From Acidobacteriota bacterium (GTDB taxonomy: Bacteria; Acidobacteriota; Terriglobia; Bryobacterales; Bryobacteraceae), in contig JAFKEE010000057.1 in the NCBI GenBank assembly GCA_017307505.1, forward strand, positions 20,003-84,002: 64,000 nucleotides of DNA, given 5' to 3'. The notes beneath the pieces are model-generated. The model was not told the DNA's origin. It saw only the letters and a list, made by a program, of their open reading frames with translations, and made no database searches. Position numbers and translations under genes: made by a program. This document shows, piece by piece, positions 1-9,024 of the stretch (positions are counted from its first letter, which is position 1; every line of letters starts with the position of its first letter).

Positions 1-1
1 A

Positions 2-316
2 ATGGGCGGGGAAGCGGACGTGACTCCGTTTCTGCTCTCCCGGTATTTCGGGCTGCGCTCGTTCTCGACCCTCTACGGTCTCACCTGGACCTCGTATGCG
101 ATCGCGGGCGCCATCGGGCCGATCCTCATGGGACGCGCTTTCGATTCATCCTCTTCCTACGGGGCCATGATCCTGAAACTAGCGATCCTGACCGTGGGTG
201 CGGCGGCGCTGATGCTGTTCCTGCCGCCACTGCCGGCGAGTTTGGAGAGGCAAGGGGAGACTGTGATGCCCGGGCCCCTGCTCACAACCGAAGAGCCTGT
301 GCCGCCGTTTGGTTGA
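2..316 (+). CDS. MFS transporter, C-terminal fragment (5' end outside window)
   Basis: The open frame runs in from the left edge, so only about the last 104 residues of a membrane transporter are visible. SRYFGLRSFSTLYG followed by a glycine-rich helix (AIAGAIGPILMGRAFD) is the pattern seen in the C-terminal half of oxalate/formate-antiporter-like and other MFS permeases; it is followed by one strongly hydrophobic helix and a polar tail. The methionine at base 2 is probably internal. The substrate cannot be inferred. It ends 9 bp before the convergent stop of the MauE-like gene. Confidence 0.75.
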   Translation: MGGEADVTPFLLSRYFGLRSFSTLYGLTWTSYAIAGAIGPILMGRAFDSSSSYGAMILKLAILTVGAAALMLFLPPLPASLERQGETVMPGPLLTTEEPVPPFG

Positions 317-325
317 GAGGGCCGG

Positions 326-1240
326 TTAAGGAAGCCAGCCGATCTTCTTCAGGCCCGCGACGGGGTCCTTGTCATCGAAGAAGGGGTAGGCTCCCACCTG
401 CCGGCCGCGTTCGAGGGCGACTCCGTAGGGTGGGTCGGTGCTGAAAGCGAAGGTCTGACGCAGGAGTTTGACGTCAGGAGAGATTCCGGCCTTGAGGCCG
501 GTATCCTTCAGGAAGCTCTCCGACCACTGCGGATGCACGGTGGGCACGACGACGACTTTCACGTCCTTCCAGGTGTATTTGGACATCTGCTGGGCCGCGG
601 CGAAACAGTGCATGCACTCCGGATCGAAGAAGAACAGGAACACGCGGCCTTCCGTGGTGGAGAACGCCTTGCCGTCGACCGTGATCTGAGCCGGAGCCCG
701 GGTGCCCGTCTGGCGGGCGGCGGTGATGCCGTAGACCGCGCCGGCAAAGACGACGATCGCGGCCAGCACCATGGAGGCCTGCTTCAGGCTGTGGGCGGTG
801 CCGGACCAGCGGGCGGCGGCGACGGCCAGCAGCAGCATGGCGGCATCGCTGATGAAGAAGCCGGGTCCTACTACGCGTTTCAGCCAGGGAAAGCAGCTGC
901 AATCGGCGCCCTGGAGTTGCTGGTAGAAGACGGCGAAGTAGACCAGGAATGCGACCAGCATCGCGCCGCTGAGCCAGGCGCCCCATCTGCGCCAGCGGGG
1001 CACCAGGAGCATGATGCCGCTCCACACCTCTGCAATGCCGGCGGCCAGGGCGGTGGCCATCGCGAGTTGAGTGGGGATGAGCGCCTGCACCATGCGGGTT
1101 TCGGTAGCGAACGGATCGCTGAGTTTCCAGACGCCGGCGACGAGGAACAACAGGGCCAGCAGGAAGGCGCTAACGGTTCCAACCCAGAACTGCCAAACCG
1201 AGGTCTGCAACGCGGGGGCAGTCAGATCCCCGTGTGCCAT
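326..1240 (-). CDS. MauE/DoxX-type membrane protein with C-terminal thioredoxin-like domain
   Basis: About 304 residues. The N-terminal half has four hydrophobic helices of the MauE/DoxX type (FLLALLFLVAGVWKLSDP near the start; a DCSCF cysteine cluster between helices 3 and 4). A further helix leads to a C-terminal domain with FFFDPECMHCFAAA, a CxxC redox motif in a thioredoxin-like setting. MauE-family proteins are known for roles in disulfide formation or electron transfer for periplasmic proteins; a membrane thiol-disulfide carrier is inferred here. The start is ambiguous: ATG at 1240 or, in frame, ATG at 1252, which would overlap the start codon of the divergent amidohydrolase gene. Neither has a clear Shine-Dalgarno. 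Confidence 0.78.
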   Translation of the reverse strand: MAHGDLTAPALQTSVWQFWVGTVSAFLLALLFLVAGVWKLSDPFATETRMVQALIPTQLAMATALAAGIAEVWSGIMLLVPRWRRWGAWLSGAMLVAFLVYFAVFYQQLQGADCSCFPWLKRVVGPGFFISDAAMLLLAVAAARWSGTAHSLKQASMVLAAIVVFAGAVYGITAARQTGTRAPAQITVDGKAFSTTEGRVFLFFFDPECMHCFAAAQQMSKYTWKDVKVVVVPTVHPQWSESFLKDTGLKAGISPDVKLLRQTFAFSTDPPYGVALERGRQVGAYPFFDDKDPVAGLKKIGWLP

Positions 1241-1250
1241 ACTGTCATCC

Positions 1251-2882
1251 ATGCTGCCTATTGTAGCCCTGTTGGGGCTTGTGCTGGTTGTCCCGGCCGT
1301 CGCGCAGAAGGCGGACCTCATCGTTGAAAACGCGCGAATTTACACGGTGAACCCTGCCATGCCTTCGGCGAAAGCGATCGCCGTGGCCGGGGAGAAGATC
1401 CTGGCGGTGGGCGCGGACATGAGCTCCTATGCCGGGCCGAACACACGGCGAATCGATGCGCATGGCTCGGCGTTGATTCCGGGCCTGATCGACTCCCACG
1501 GGCACATGCGCGGGCTGGGGGGGCTGCTGGAGTCGCGCGACCTGCGGCATGTGAAGACGGTGGCGGAGATTGCCGCGTATGTGAAGCAGCAGGCGGCGGG
1601 CCGGCCGGCCGGCGAATGGGTGGTGGGCCGCAACTGGGATCAGACGAACTGGGGTGGGGTGTTTCCGAGCGCGAAGGATCTGGATGCGGTGGCCGCGGAC
1701 CGTCCGGTGTTCCTGACACGGGTAGACGGCCATGCGGGTTGGGCGAACTCGAAGGCGCTGGCGTTAGCGGGCATCGATGACAAGACTCCGGATCCGGCGG
1801 GCGGCAAGATTCTGAGGGACGCCCAGGGCAAGGCGACGGGCATCCTGGTGGACCGGGCTCAGAGTCTGGTGCGGTCAAAGATCCCCCCACCGACGTTCGC
1901 GCAGATTAAGAAACAGTTGGAACTGGCGGCGGCGGAGTGCGCGCGGCTGGGCCTGACGGGTGTTCACGACGCGGGCGTCACCGAGGCGGATCTGCGTGCC
2001 TATAAGGAACTGATCGCCGAAGGCAAGATGCCGATGCGGGTGTGGGCGATGATCGGCGGCGAGGGTGCGCTGTGGAAGCAGTACCTGGAGAAAGGCCCTG
2101 AGACCGGCAGTTACCTGACGGTGCGGGCTATCAAACTGTATGCGGACGGCGCGCTGGGGTCGCGCGGCGCTGCCTTGTGGCAGCCGTATACCGATGACAA
2201 AACGAACTCCGGCCTGATGATGACGACGAAGGAAGACATCGAGCGGGTGGCGAAGCAGGCAGCGGCGCGCGGATTCCAGGTGTGTACGCACGCCATCGGT
2301 GACCGGGCGAACCGGACCGTTCTGGATGCGTATGCGGCGGCGCTGAAGGGCAAGAACGACAAGCGGTTCCGGGTGGAACACGCACAGGTGATCTCGCTGC
2401 CGGACTTCAAGCTGTTCGCCGACAACTCGGTGATTGCGTCGGTGCAGGCGACCCATGCGACCTCGGACATGCGCTGGATCGACAAGCGCGTGGGACCCGA
2501 TCGTGTCGCGGGCGCCTATGCCTGGCAGCGGTTTTTGAAGGCCGGCGTGCCGGTGGCGAACGGCAGCGACTTCCCGGTGGAGGAACCGAATCCCATGCTG
2601 GGGCTGTATGCGGCGATGACGCGGCAGGACGTGACGGGGCAGCCGCCGGGCGGTTGGACGCCCGACCAGAAGATGAGCCGCGCACAGGCTTTGGAGAGCT
2701 GGACGCTGACCGGCGCTTATGCGGCGTTTGAAGAAAAGATCAAGGGTTCGCTGGAGGCGGGCAAGCTGGCCGACTTCGTGATTCTCGATCACGACATCAT
2801 GACTGCTCCGGTTTTAGATATTGTGAAGACGAAGGTGCGCCTGACCGTGGTTGGGGGCAAGGTGGTGTACGAGCAGAAATGA
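1251..2882 (+). CDS. Secreted amidohydrolase, YtcJ/amidohydrolase_3 type
   Basis: 543 residues starting with a Sec signal (hydrophobic core then PAVAQ). Family hallmarks are the metal-binding HxH in DSHGHMRGLG near residue 82, YADGALGSRGAAL in mid-protein, HAIGDRANR, and the C-terminal metal aspartate in VANGSDFPVEEPNPM. This is the N-substituted-formamide deformylase/YtcJ branch, which hydrolyses amide or related bonds with a mononuclear or dinuclear metal centre; the substrate is unknown. ATG 1251 is chosen because it begins the signal peptide; the in-frame sequence upstream is antisense to the MauE gene. No Shine-Dalgarno is visible and CATACT lies 7 nt upstream, so a leaderless mRNA is possible. 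Its stop overlaps the next gene by ATGA. Confidence 0.9.
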   Translation: MLPIVALLGLVLVVPAVAQKADLIVENARIYTVNPAMPSAKAIAVAGEKILAVGADMSSYAGPNTRRIDAHGSALIPGLIDSHGHMRGLGGLLESRDLRHVKTVAEIAAYVKQQAAGRPAGEWVVGRNWDQTNWGGVFPSAKDLDAVAADRPVFLTRVDGHAGWANSKALALAGIDDKTPDPAGGKILRDAQGKATGILVDRAQSLVRSKIPPPTFAQIKKQLELAAAECARLGLTGVHDAGVTEADLRAYKELIAEGKMPMRVWAMIGGEGALWKQYLEKGPETGSYLTVRAIKLYADGALGSRGAALWQPYTDDKTNSGLMMTTKEDIERVAKQAAARGFQVCTHAIGDRANRTVLDAYAAALKGKNDKRFRVEHAQVISLPDFKLFADNSVIASVQATHATSDMRWIDKRVGPDRVAGAYAWQRFLKAGVPVANGSDFPVEEPNPMLGLYAAMTRQDVTGQPPGGWTPDQKMSRAQALESWTLTGAYAAFEEKIKGSLEAGKLADFVILDHDIMTAPVLDIVKTKVRLTVVGGKVVYEQK

Positions 2883-3406
2883 CGAGCCTGTGGCTGGCAT
2901 TGTTGTTGGCGTCGAAGGGCGCGGCTCCCGTCCCGCACAGCGTGACGCTGATCGACGATGCCGTGAAGGTGGGCGCGTCGAAGATCCGCACTCTGGACAT
3001 CGATCTGCCGGTGGAGCCGGCGCGGATCGTGTGTACCTATGAGGTGCTGGAGGGCGGGTCGGGTGTACGCGTGGTGCTGCTGAAGCAGGAGGATGCGCAG
3101 CGGTGGCTTCGTGGAGAGGCGCACGAGGTGGAGGCGTCCACTCCGTTTGCTCGCGGCGGCGCGTTCTCGCACAAGCCGGCCGAGCCGGACCACTACCAGA
3201 TCGTTTTGGACAACCGGATGGAGGGCCGCACGGCGGCGGAGGTCCATCTGCTGGTGCGCGTGGTGTATGGCGAAGCGGGCAGCGGTCCGGTGCGCGCGGC
3301 CGAACCGCACAAGGGCCAGGTGCTGGTGTGGGCCAGCATGTTGTTATTTGCAGCGATTGCCGCAACTTTCACATTTCGGTTTAAACAGAATCTCGACCGC
3401 GAATAG
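2879..3406 (+). CDS. Small exported protein with C-terminal membrane anchor, unknown function
   Basis: 175 residues, not recognised. The N-terminus is a short hydrophobic signal (SLWLALLLASKGAAP). The middle is beta-rich and soluble, and one C-terminal transmembrane helix (VLVWASMLLFAAIAATFTF) is followed by a short basic tail, so most of the chain should lie outside the cytoplasm. Its ATG overlaps the amidohydrolase stop (ATGA), which implies translational coupling. The downstream M28 peptidase has its own promoter-like and Shine-Dalgarno sequences. Confidence 0.7.
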   Translation: MTSLWLALLLASKGAAPVPHSVTLIDDAVKVGASKIRTLDIDLPVEPARIVCTYEVLEGGSGVRVVLLKQEDAQRWLRGEAHEVEASTPFARGGAFSHKPAEPDHYQIVLDNRMEGRTAAEVHLLVRVVYGEAGSGPVRAAEPHKGQVLVWASMLLFAAIAATFTFRFKQNLDRE

Positions 3407-3421
3407 CATCCCGGCCGTCGC

Positions 3422-3446
3422 TATACTATCCCCATAGCCGAGGAGG
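3422..3446 (+). promoter_or_regulatory. -10-like TATACT and strong Shine-Dalgarno for the M28 peptidase
   Basis: TATACT at 3422-3427 matches the sigma-70 -10 consensus in five of six positions. AGGAGG at 3441-3446 lies 7 nt before ATG 3454 and fixes that start. No convincing -35 hexamer was seen. Confidence 0.5.
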
Positions 3447-3453
3447 TCTTTCG

Positions 3454-5079
3454 ATGATGCTGCGACTCGCCGTGTTCGGATTGGCGGTTTTATCCCTGCA
3501 GGCACAGGACCGGGTGGACCTGACTGTGGTCCAACAGATCAAGGCCGAAGCCTTTGAACGATCGAAGGTGATGGAGACGCTGGCGGGGTTGACGGACCGC
3601 TACGGGCCTCGGCTGACCGGATCGCCCGAAGCGCGCGAGGCGGCGGACTGGGCGTCGAAGCGCCTGACCTCGTGGGGCGTACAGAACGTGCACACGGAGA
3701 AGTGGGGGCCGTTCGGCCGGGCGTGGTCCGTGGAGCAGTATGCGGTGGAGATCGTGGAACCGCGCTATGCGGTGTTGACGGCGATGCCGCTGGCGTGGAG
3801 CGGGGGCACAAACGGGGCAGTGACGGGCGAAGTGATCCATGCCGTGTTCCGCGATTCCTACAGCCCGAAGAAGATGACCGAGGAGCTGGCGAAGTTCAAG
3901 GAGAAGTACAAGGGCAAGCTGCGCGGCAAGGTGGTGTTGTTGAGTCCGGTGCAGGATGTGAGTCCTTCGACGCAGGGCCTGGTGAAGCGCTACACCGATG
4001 CTGAACTGGCCGATATGGCCAAGGCGGTGGGGCCCAGTGCCAAGGTCGGCTATGATCCGGCGAAGAACGAAGTGCCGGAGGAGCCGGAGAAGCTGGGGCC
4101 ATTCTTCAATAGCCTGACGGTGAAGGGGATTGAGACCTTCGTGGCCCAGCTCTATGGTCTACGCGGCGAGCGGGCCAAGTTCCTGAAGGACGAGGGCGCC
4201 GTGGCCGTGTTTACGGCCGATAGCCGGGCGCGGGACGGGCGGACGGCAGCCGAGCAGGCCGGGCGGCAGGAGGCGGAGTTCGCCCTGGGTCCGCCTTCGT
4301 TTGTGGTGACGGCGGAGCACTACAACCGGCTGGTGCGGCTGGCGGAGAGTGGAGGGGCGCCGAAGGTGCGGGTGCTGTTGAAGGTGAAAACCGAAGAGAA
4401 GGTAGACAGCTTCAACCTGGTGGGCGAGCTGCCGGGCGGCGCGAAGAAGGATGAGCTGGTGATGGTGGGCGCACACTTCGATTCGTGGCATGCCGGCACC
4501 GGCGCGACCGACAACGGCGCGGGTAGCGCGGTAATGATGGAAGTGGTGAGGATCCTGAAGGCACTCAACCTGAAGCTGGACCGCACGGTGCGGCTGGTGC
4601 TGTGGACAGGCGAGGAGCAGGGCCTGCTGGGGTCGATGGCGTATGTGAAGGAACACTTCGCGGATCCGAAGACGATGCAGCTGACCTCGGAGCACGGGCG
4701 GATGAGCGGTTACTTCAACCTGGACAACGGGGCAGGGAAGATTCGCGGGGTTTATGTCGAGAACAACGACGCGATGAAGCCCGTGTTCGAGCAATGGCTG
4801 GCTCCCTTCCGCGATATGGGTGTCAGCACGGTGACACTCCGGACGACGGGCGGCACCGATCATCTGTCGTTTGACGCGGTGGGGTTGCCGGGCTTCCAGT
4901 TCATTCAGGATCCACTGGACTACGGGTCGGTGACGCATCACGGCAACATGGACGTCTACGACCACGTGCCGGCGGACGATCTGAAGCAGGCCAGCGCGGT
5001 GATTGCGTCGGTGGTCTACCACGCCGCCAACCGCGCTGAGATGCTGCCTCGCAAGGCGTTGCCGAAGCCGGCGGAATAA
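3454..5079 (+). CDS. M28-family zinc metallopeptidase (carboxypeptidase Q-like)
   Basis: 541 residues with a Sec signal. A protease-associated-type insert precedes the M28 catalytic core. Zinc ligands and catalytic residues appear as GAHFDSWHAGTGATDNGAGS (His and Asp, about residues 340-357), WTGEEQGLLGS (Glu-Glu, about 384-394), NLDNGAGK, and the final histidine in GTDHLSF near residue 468. The layout fits secreted di-zinc amino- or carboxypeptidases such as plasma glutamate carboxypeptidase. It probably degrades peptides outside the cell or in the periplasm. The stop lies 3 bp from the convergent sulfatase stop. Confidence 0.9.
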   Translation: MMLRLAVFGLAVLSLQAQDRVDLTVVQQIKAEAFERSKVMETLAGLTDRYGPRLTGSPEAREAADWASKRLTSWGVQNVHTEKWGPFGRAWSVEQYAVEIVEPRYAVLTAMPLAWSGGTNGAVTGEVIHAVFRDSYSPKKMTEELAKFKEKYKGKLRGKVVLLSPVQDVSPSTQGLVKRYTDAELADMAKAVGPSAKVGYDPAKNEVPEEPEKLGPFFNSLTVKGIETFVAQLYGLRGERAKFLKDEGAVAVFTADSRARDGRTAAEQAGRQEAEFALGPPSFVVTAEHYNRLVRLAESGGAPKVRVLLKVKTEEKVDSFNLVGELPGGAKKDELVMVGAHFDSWHAGTGATDNGAGSAVMMEVVRILKALNLKLDRTVRLVLWTGEEQGLLGSMAYVKEHFADPKTMQLTSEHGRMSGYFNLDNGAGKIRGVYVENNDAMKPVFEQWLAPFRDMGVSTVTLRTTGGTDHLSFDAVGLPGFQFIQDPLDYGSVTHHGNMDVYDHVPADDLKQASAVIASVVYHAANRAEMLPRKALPKPAE

Positions 5080-5082
5080 GCG

Positions 5083-6576
5083 TTACTGATGCCGGGCCGG
5101 GCCCTTGGGCCTCCCAATGAACTGCGGCGGGAAATCGGCCGGCCTGGCCTTGTCCGGGTTGCGCAGGCTCTGCTGGCTGCCGCCGTCGGGCTGCAGCGGG
5201 ATGCTCATGCCGCCGGTCTGTTCGAGCACCTCGAAGAGGCGTTTGCGCATTTCCGCGGCGATGGCTTTGTGGTTCTCGCTGTTGATGAGATTGCGGCTCT
5301 CCAGCGGGTCTTCCTGCAAGTCGTAGAGTTCATCGATGTCCCAGACGCCCTGGCAGCGGATGAACTTGTAGCGGTCGCCGCGCAGGGCGTGGACGGTGGG
5401 CGTCTGCGGGAAGTTGCGTTCCCAATAGTATTCGTAGAGCAGTTCCTTGCGCCAGCCGACGGATTCGCCGCGGGCCAGCGGCAGCCAGCTCATGCCGTCG
5501 AGGCCGGCGGGCGCAGGCACGCCGCAGGTGTCGAGCACGGTAGGCATGATGTCGAGCCCGGCGACCACCTGGTTGACGGTCTTGCCGCCCCGGAAAAGTT
5601 CCGGGCAGCGGGCCAGCAGCGGCACGCGCATGGATTCCTCATAGGCGGTGCGCTTGTCGATGAGGCCGTGCTCGCCGAAGGCAAAGCCGTTGTCGCCCAT
5701 GTAGACGACGAGGGTGGAGTCGAGTTCGCCGCGGGCCTTGAGGGCGTCAAAAACGCGGCCGACACTGTCGTCGACGGCCATCAGGGTTTCGGCGTAGCGC
5801 TTATAGTAATCGGCGATGTCGAGTTGGGAGTGGTAAGGGTAGTCGACACCGTGCCAGGAGTTGCGCTGGTTGCGGACCCACATGGGCCGGTTCTGGGCCA
5901 TCTCGCCCGATTCCTGCATGGTGGGCGGGTAGACGAACTTGGCGTCCTTGTAGCGGCCTTTGTGGCGGGGCGCGGGTTCGAATTCGGCGTGGACGGCCTT
6001 GTGCGAAAGGTACATGAAATAGGGCTGGCTCTTTGGCAGGGAGTTCAGCCAGTTCAGGGAGTAGTCGGTGAGCTCATCGGTGATGTAGCCCTTTTGCGGC
6101 ACTTTGCGGCCATTGACATTCAGACCGTTCGGGTTGGGCAGGTAGGTGCCCTGGCCGAGAAAACTGACCCACTCGTCGAAGCCGGGTTGAGGCGCGTCGC
6201 CTGAGTTCCCCATGTGCCATTTGCCGAAGAAGCCGGTTTTGTAGCCGGCCTTCTGCAGATAGGAGGGGAAGAAGGTGGTTCCTTTGGGAATGGCGGTGTT
6301 GTTGTCGACGATCCTGTGGCGATGGGCGTAGACTCCGGTGAGGATGGAGGCCCGGCTGGGCGAGCAGAGCGCGGTGGTGACGAAGGCATTCCGGAAGTGG
6401 GCGCCTTCGGCGGCGATGCGGTCGAGTTGTGGCGTCTCCAGCCAGGGCTGGGCTTTCAGGAAGCCCAGCGCATCGTAGCGGTGGTCGTCGCTGAGGATGA
6501 AGATCACGTTGCGCGGCTTGGCCGCGTTGTTCAGGCTCAGGGCGGCCGCGCCGGCCAGGATTTCTCTGCGGGTCAT
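5083..6576 (-). CDS. Type I sulfatase / arylsulfatase A-like hydrolase
   Basis: 497 residues. The sulfatase signature CSPSRAS starts at Cys70, the residue converted to formylglycine; the metal-binding Asp pair is in FILSDDHRYDALG (about residues 26-37), and a second metal cluster is in YMGDNGFAFGEHGL. The N-terminus (TRRE followed by an alanine-rich stretch) looks like a short export signal of Tat type, though it is weakly hydrophobic. It hydrolyses sulfate esters, probably on polysaccharides or glycosides. It is the last gene of a minus-strand run 9 bp after hemL; no anaerobic sulfatase-maturating enzyme is seen nearby. Confidence 0.9.
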   Translation of the reverse strand: MTRREILAGAAALSLNNAAKPRNVIFILSDDHRYDALGFLKAQPWLETPQLDRIAAEGAHFRNAFVTTALCSPSRASILTGVYAHRHRIVDNNTAIPKGTTFFPSYLQKAGYKTGFFGKWHMGNSGDAPQPGFDEWVSFLGQGTYLPNPNGLNVNGRKVPQKGYITDELTDYSLNWLNSLPKSQPYFMYLSHKAVHAEFEPAPRHKGRYKDAKFVYPPTMQESGEMAQNRPMWVRNQRNSWHGVDYPYHSQLDIADYYKRYAETLMAVDDSVGRVFDALKARGELDSTLVVYMGDNGFAFGEHGLIDKRTAYEESMRVPLLARCPELFRGGKTVNQVVAGLDIMPTVLDTCGVPAPAGLDGMSWLPLARGESVGWRKELLYEYYWERNFPQTPTVHALRGDRYKFIRCQGVWDIDELYDLQEDPLESRNLINSENHKAIAAEMRKRLFEVLEQTGGMSIPLQPDGGSQQSLRNPDKARPADFPPQFIGRPKGPARHQ

Positions 6577-6585
6577 GCCGCTACA

Positions 6586-7842
6586 TTAGCGGAAAGAGCG
6601 GATGGCCTGCACGGTGGTGTCGACGGCCGCTTCGTCGTGAGCGGCGCTGACGAAGCCGGCCTCGAACTGGGAGGGCGGCAGGTAGACGCCGTTTTCCAGC
6701 AAGTGGTGGAAGAAGGCGTTGAAGCGGGCGGTGTCGGCGGACTTGGCGGTGTCCCAGCCGGTGACGGGTCCGGTGCCGAAGAAGAAAGTGAACATGGAGC
6801 CGACGCGGTTGACGGTGACGCCTTCCGGAGCGGCTTCGGTGATGCGGGCGGCGGCGCGGTCGATCTGCTGGTAGACCTCTTTGTGGGTCTTGAGGTAGCG
6901 GAGCATGGCGAGGCCGGAGGCGACGGCCAGCGGGTTTCCGGAGAGCGTGCCGGCCTGGTAGATGTTGCCGGAGGGGGCGACGCGGCTCATGATGTCGGCG
7001 CGTCCGCCATAGGCAGCGATGGGGAGTCCGCCGCCGATGACTTTGCCGAAGGTAGAGAGGTCCGGTCGGATGCCGTAGAGCTCCTGGGCTCCGCCGAAGC
7101 TGACGCGGAAGCCGGTCATGACTTCGTCGAAGATGAGCAGGGCGCCGTGCTTGTTGCAGAGGGCCTGCATCGCCTGGAGGTAGCCGGGCAGCGGCGGGAC
7201 GCAGCCCATGTTGCCGACGACGGGCTCTACGATGACGGCGGCGATTTCGTTGCCGTGGGCGGTGAAGGCGGCTTCGAGGGCTTCGACGCTGTTGTAGGGC
7301 AGGGCGAGGGTGGTTTCCGCGAAAGCGCGGGGGACGCCGGCGGTATCGGCGATGCCGAGAGTCGCCATGCCGCTGCCGGCCTTGACCAGCAGGGAGTCGA
7401 CGTGGCCGTGGTAGCAGCCTTCGAACTTGATGGTGAGATCGCGGCCGGTGAAGCCGCGGGCCACGCGCAGGGCGCTCATGGTGGCCTCAGTGCCGGAGTT
7501 CACCAGACGCACCATCTCCATGGAGGGGACGGCGGAGGTAATCTCTTCGGCGAGCTCGATCTCCCGTTCCGTGGGGGCGCCGAAGCTGGTGCCGGTTTCG
7601 ACGACCGAGCGGATGGCATCCATCACAGGCGGAAAGCAGTGGCCGAGGATGAGCGGGCCCCAGGAGCAGACGTAGTCGATGTAGGAGTTGCCGTCCACAT
7701 CGAACAGGCGGCAGCCGGAGCCGCGCTCTATAAAGCGGGGCGAACCGCCGACGCCGCGAAAGGCGCGGACGGGCGAGTTGACGCCACCAGGGATCAGTTT
7801 CCGGGCACGCTCCATTAACTGGGCGCTACGTTCAGTGTTCAC
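6586..7842 (-). CDS. hemL: Glutamate-1-semialdehyde 2,1-aminomutase
   Basis: 418 residues, normal length. It converts glutamate-1-semialdehyde to 5-aminolevulinate, the second step of the C5 route to tetrapyrroles. The N-terminal motif [12 protein letters not shown] is typical of HemL. The PLP-binding lysine is K267 in [31 protein letters not shown] precedes it, and [13 protein letters not shown] follows. It begins 3 bp after the stop of the upstream flavoprotein gene, so the two are co-transcribed. Confidence 0.96.
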   Translation of the reverse strand: MNTERSAQLMERARKLIPGGVNSPVRAFRGVGGSPRFIERGSGCRLFDVDGNSYIDYVCSWGPLILGHCFPPVMDAIRSVVETGTSFGAPTEREIELAEEITSAVPSMEMVRLVNSGTEATMSALRVARGFTGRDLTIKFEGCYHGHVDSLLVKAGSGMATLGIADTAGVPRAFAETTLALPYNSVEALEAAFTAHGNEIAAVIVEPVVGNMGCVPPLPGYLQAMQALCNKHGALLIFDEVMTGFRVSFGGAQELYGIRPDLSTFGKVIGGGLPIAAYGGRADIMSRVAPSGNIYQAGTLSGNPLAVASGLAMLRYLKTHKEVYQQIDRAAARITEAAPEGVTVNRVGSMFTFFFGTGPVTGWDTAKSADTARFNAFFHHLLENGVYLPPSQFEAGFVSAAHDEAAVDTTVQAIRSFR

Positions 7843-7845
7843 GTT

Positions 7846-9024
7846 TCAGCGTCCTTCCTTGACGACCCGATGACCCAGCATCGAGCCCATGCAGACTTCC
7901 AGAAATGTTCCGTTCAGATTGGCCAGCAGGCGGGCCTTGAGATCGAGATAGCCCTGCGTGCCGGAGAAGAGGTCCTGCACGATCTCCATCATGCGCGGGC
8001 TGCGGCGCATCAACTCAATCATCCGCGCGGGCACGCTGGAGAACAGGATCCGCTGGATGAAGAAGCGTTTGGCGAGGCCGGCTCCGAGGGTGAGATCCTC
8101 CATGAACTCGCGGTGAATGAGCGAGCGGTAGAACGCCGGGCGCTGGGCGGGATCGAGTTCCTCGTTCAGGATCGATTGGGCGGCGAGATCGCCGGAGCGG
8201 AACGCGTAGTAGAGGCCTTCGCCGGTGACGGGATCGACCAGGCCGGCGGCGTCGCCCACGGCCATCCAGCCCTCTCCGCTGACGCGATTGCTGCGCCAGG
8301 AGGGGCGTTCGAGGGCAGGGATCATGTGTCCGTAAAACTTGGCGTCCTTAAATGGGATGCCGTTTTCGCGCATGTACTGCTCCAGCCGGGCGCGCATTTT
8401 GGCGGCTGGTTCGCCCTTGCCGCAGATGCCGACGGAGAGGTGGCCGCAGCGCGGGAAGACCCAGATATAGCCCTCGAAGTTGGGGAAGAACTGGATGTCG
8501 ATGCGGCTGCGTTCGTCGGCGACCCAGTAGCCGAGGGCGTACATGGTGTCGGCGGCGGACCACTCCGTGCCGACGTTGCGGAGGGAGTTGCGGGCTCCGG
8601 TGGCGACGACGACGAAATCGGCGTCCAGGGCGCCTTTGCGGGTTTTGATGGACCAGCGGCTGCCTTTGCGGGCCAGGCCGGTGACGCGGTCCTGCTCGAT
8701 CTGGACGCCCGAATGTTCGGCGCGCTGCAGCAGCATGCTGTTCAGGTCGTAGCGCGAGAAGATGACCAGAGGCTGGGTGAGGCGCATCTGGACGGAGCCG
8801 CCGCGCGGTTCGGCGAGCACGGCGTCGCTGACGACTTTTTTCGGGCGGTCGTTCTCGAGCAGGAACGGGTAGCGAGTATAGGCCTTAAAGGTAATGCCGC
8901 CGCCACAGGGCTTTTCCCAGGCGAGCTTTTCGTCGAGCAGGATGGTGTCGAGGCCGGCTGCCGCGATGCCCGCGGCGGCCATGGAGCCTGCCGGTCCTCC
9001 GCCCAGGACGGCGACGCGCTTCAC
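7846..9024 (-). CDS. Geranylgeranyl-reductase-family FAD-dependent oxidoreductase
   Basis: 392 residues from a GTG start. The N-terminal Rossmann motif VLGGGPAGSMAAAG binds FAD; EKPCGGGITFKAYTRYP is the conserved cysteine-containing segment of this family; GWMAVGDAAGLVDPVTGEG is the second FAD motif. Members reduce prenyl double bonds in chlorophyll, menaquinone or archaeal lipids; which substrate is used here is unknown. The GTG at 9024 is chosen because it gives the Rossmann motif at residue 8 and overlaps the upstream stop as GTGA. Association with hemL suggests a tetrapyrrole or quinone link, which is inference. Confidence 0.87.
   Translation of the reverse strand: MKRVAVLGGGPAGSMAAAGIAAAGLDTILLDEKLAWEKPCGGGITFKAYTRYPFLLENDRPKKVVSDAVLAEPRGGSVQMRLTQPLVIFSRYDLNSMLLQRAEHSGVQIEQDRVTGLARKGSRWSIKTRKGALDADFVVVATGARNSLRNVGTEWSAADTMYALGYWVADERSRIDIQFFPNFEGYIWVFPRCGHLSVGICGKGEPAAKMRARLEQYMRENGIPFKDAKFYGHMIPALERPSWRSNRVSGEGWMAVGDAAGLVDPVTGEGLYYAFRSGDLAAQSILNEELDPAQRPAFYRSLIHREFMEDLTLGAGLAKRFFIQRILFSSVPARMIELMRRSPRMMEIVQDLFSGTQGYLDLKARLLANLNGTFLEVCMGSMLGHRVVKEGR

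Noticed and set aside
6214..7818. 534-codon plus-strand ORF
   Set aside because: Antisense to hemL and the sulfatase; Gly/Ala/Val/Asp-rich shadow typical of high-GC genes, no motif.
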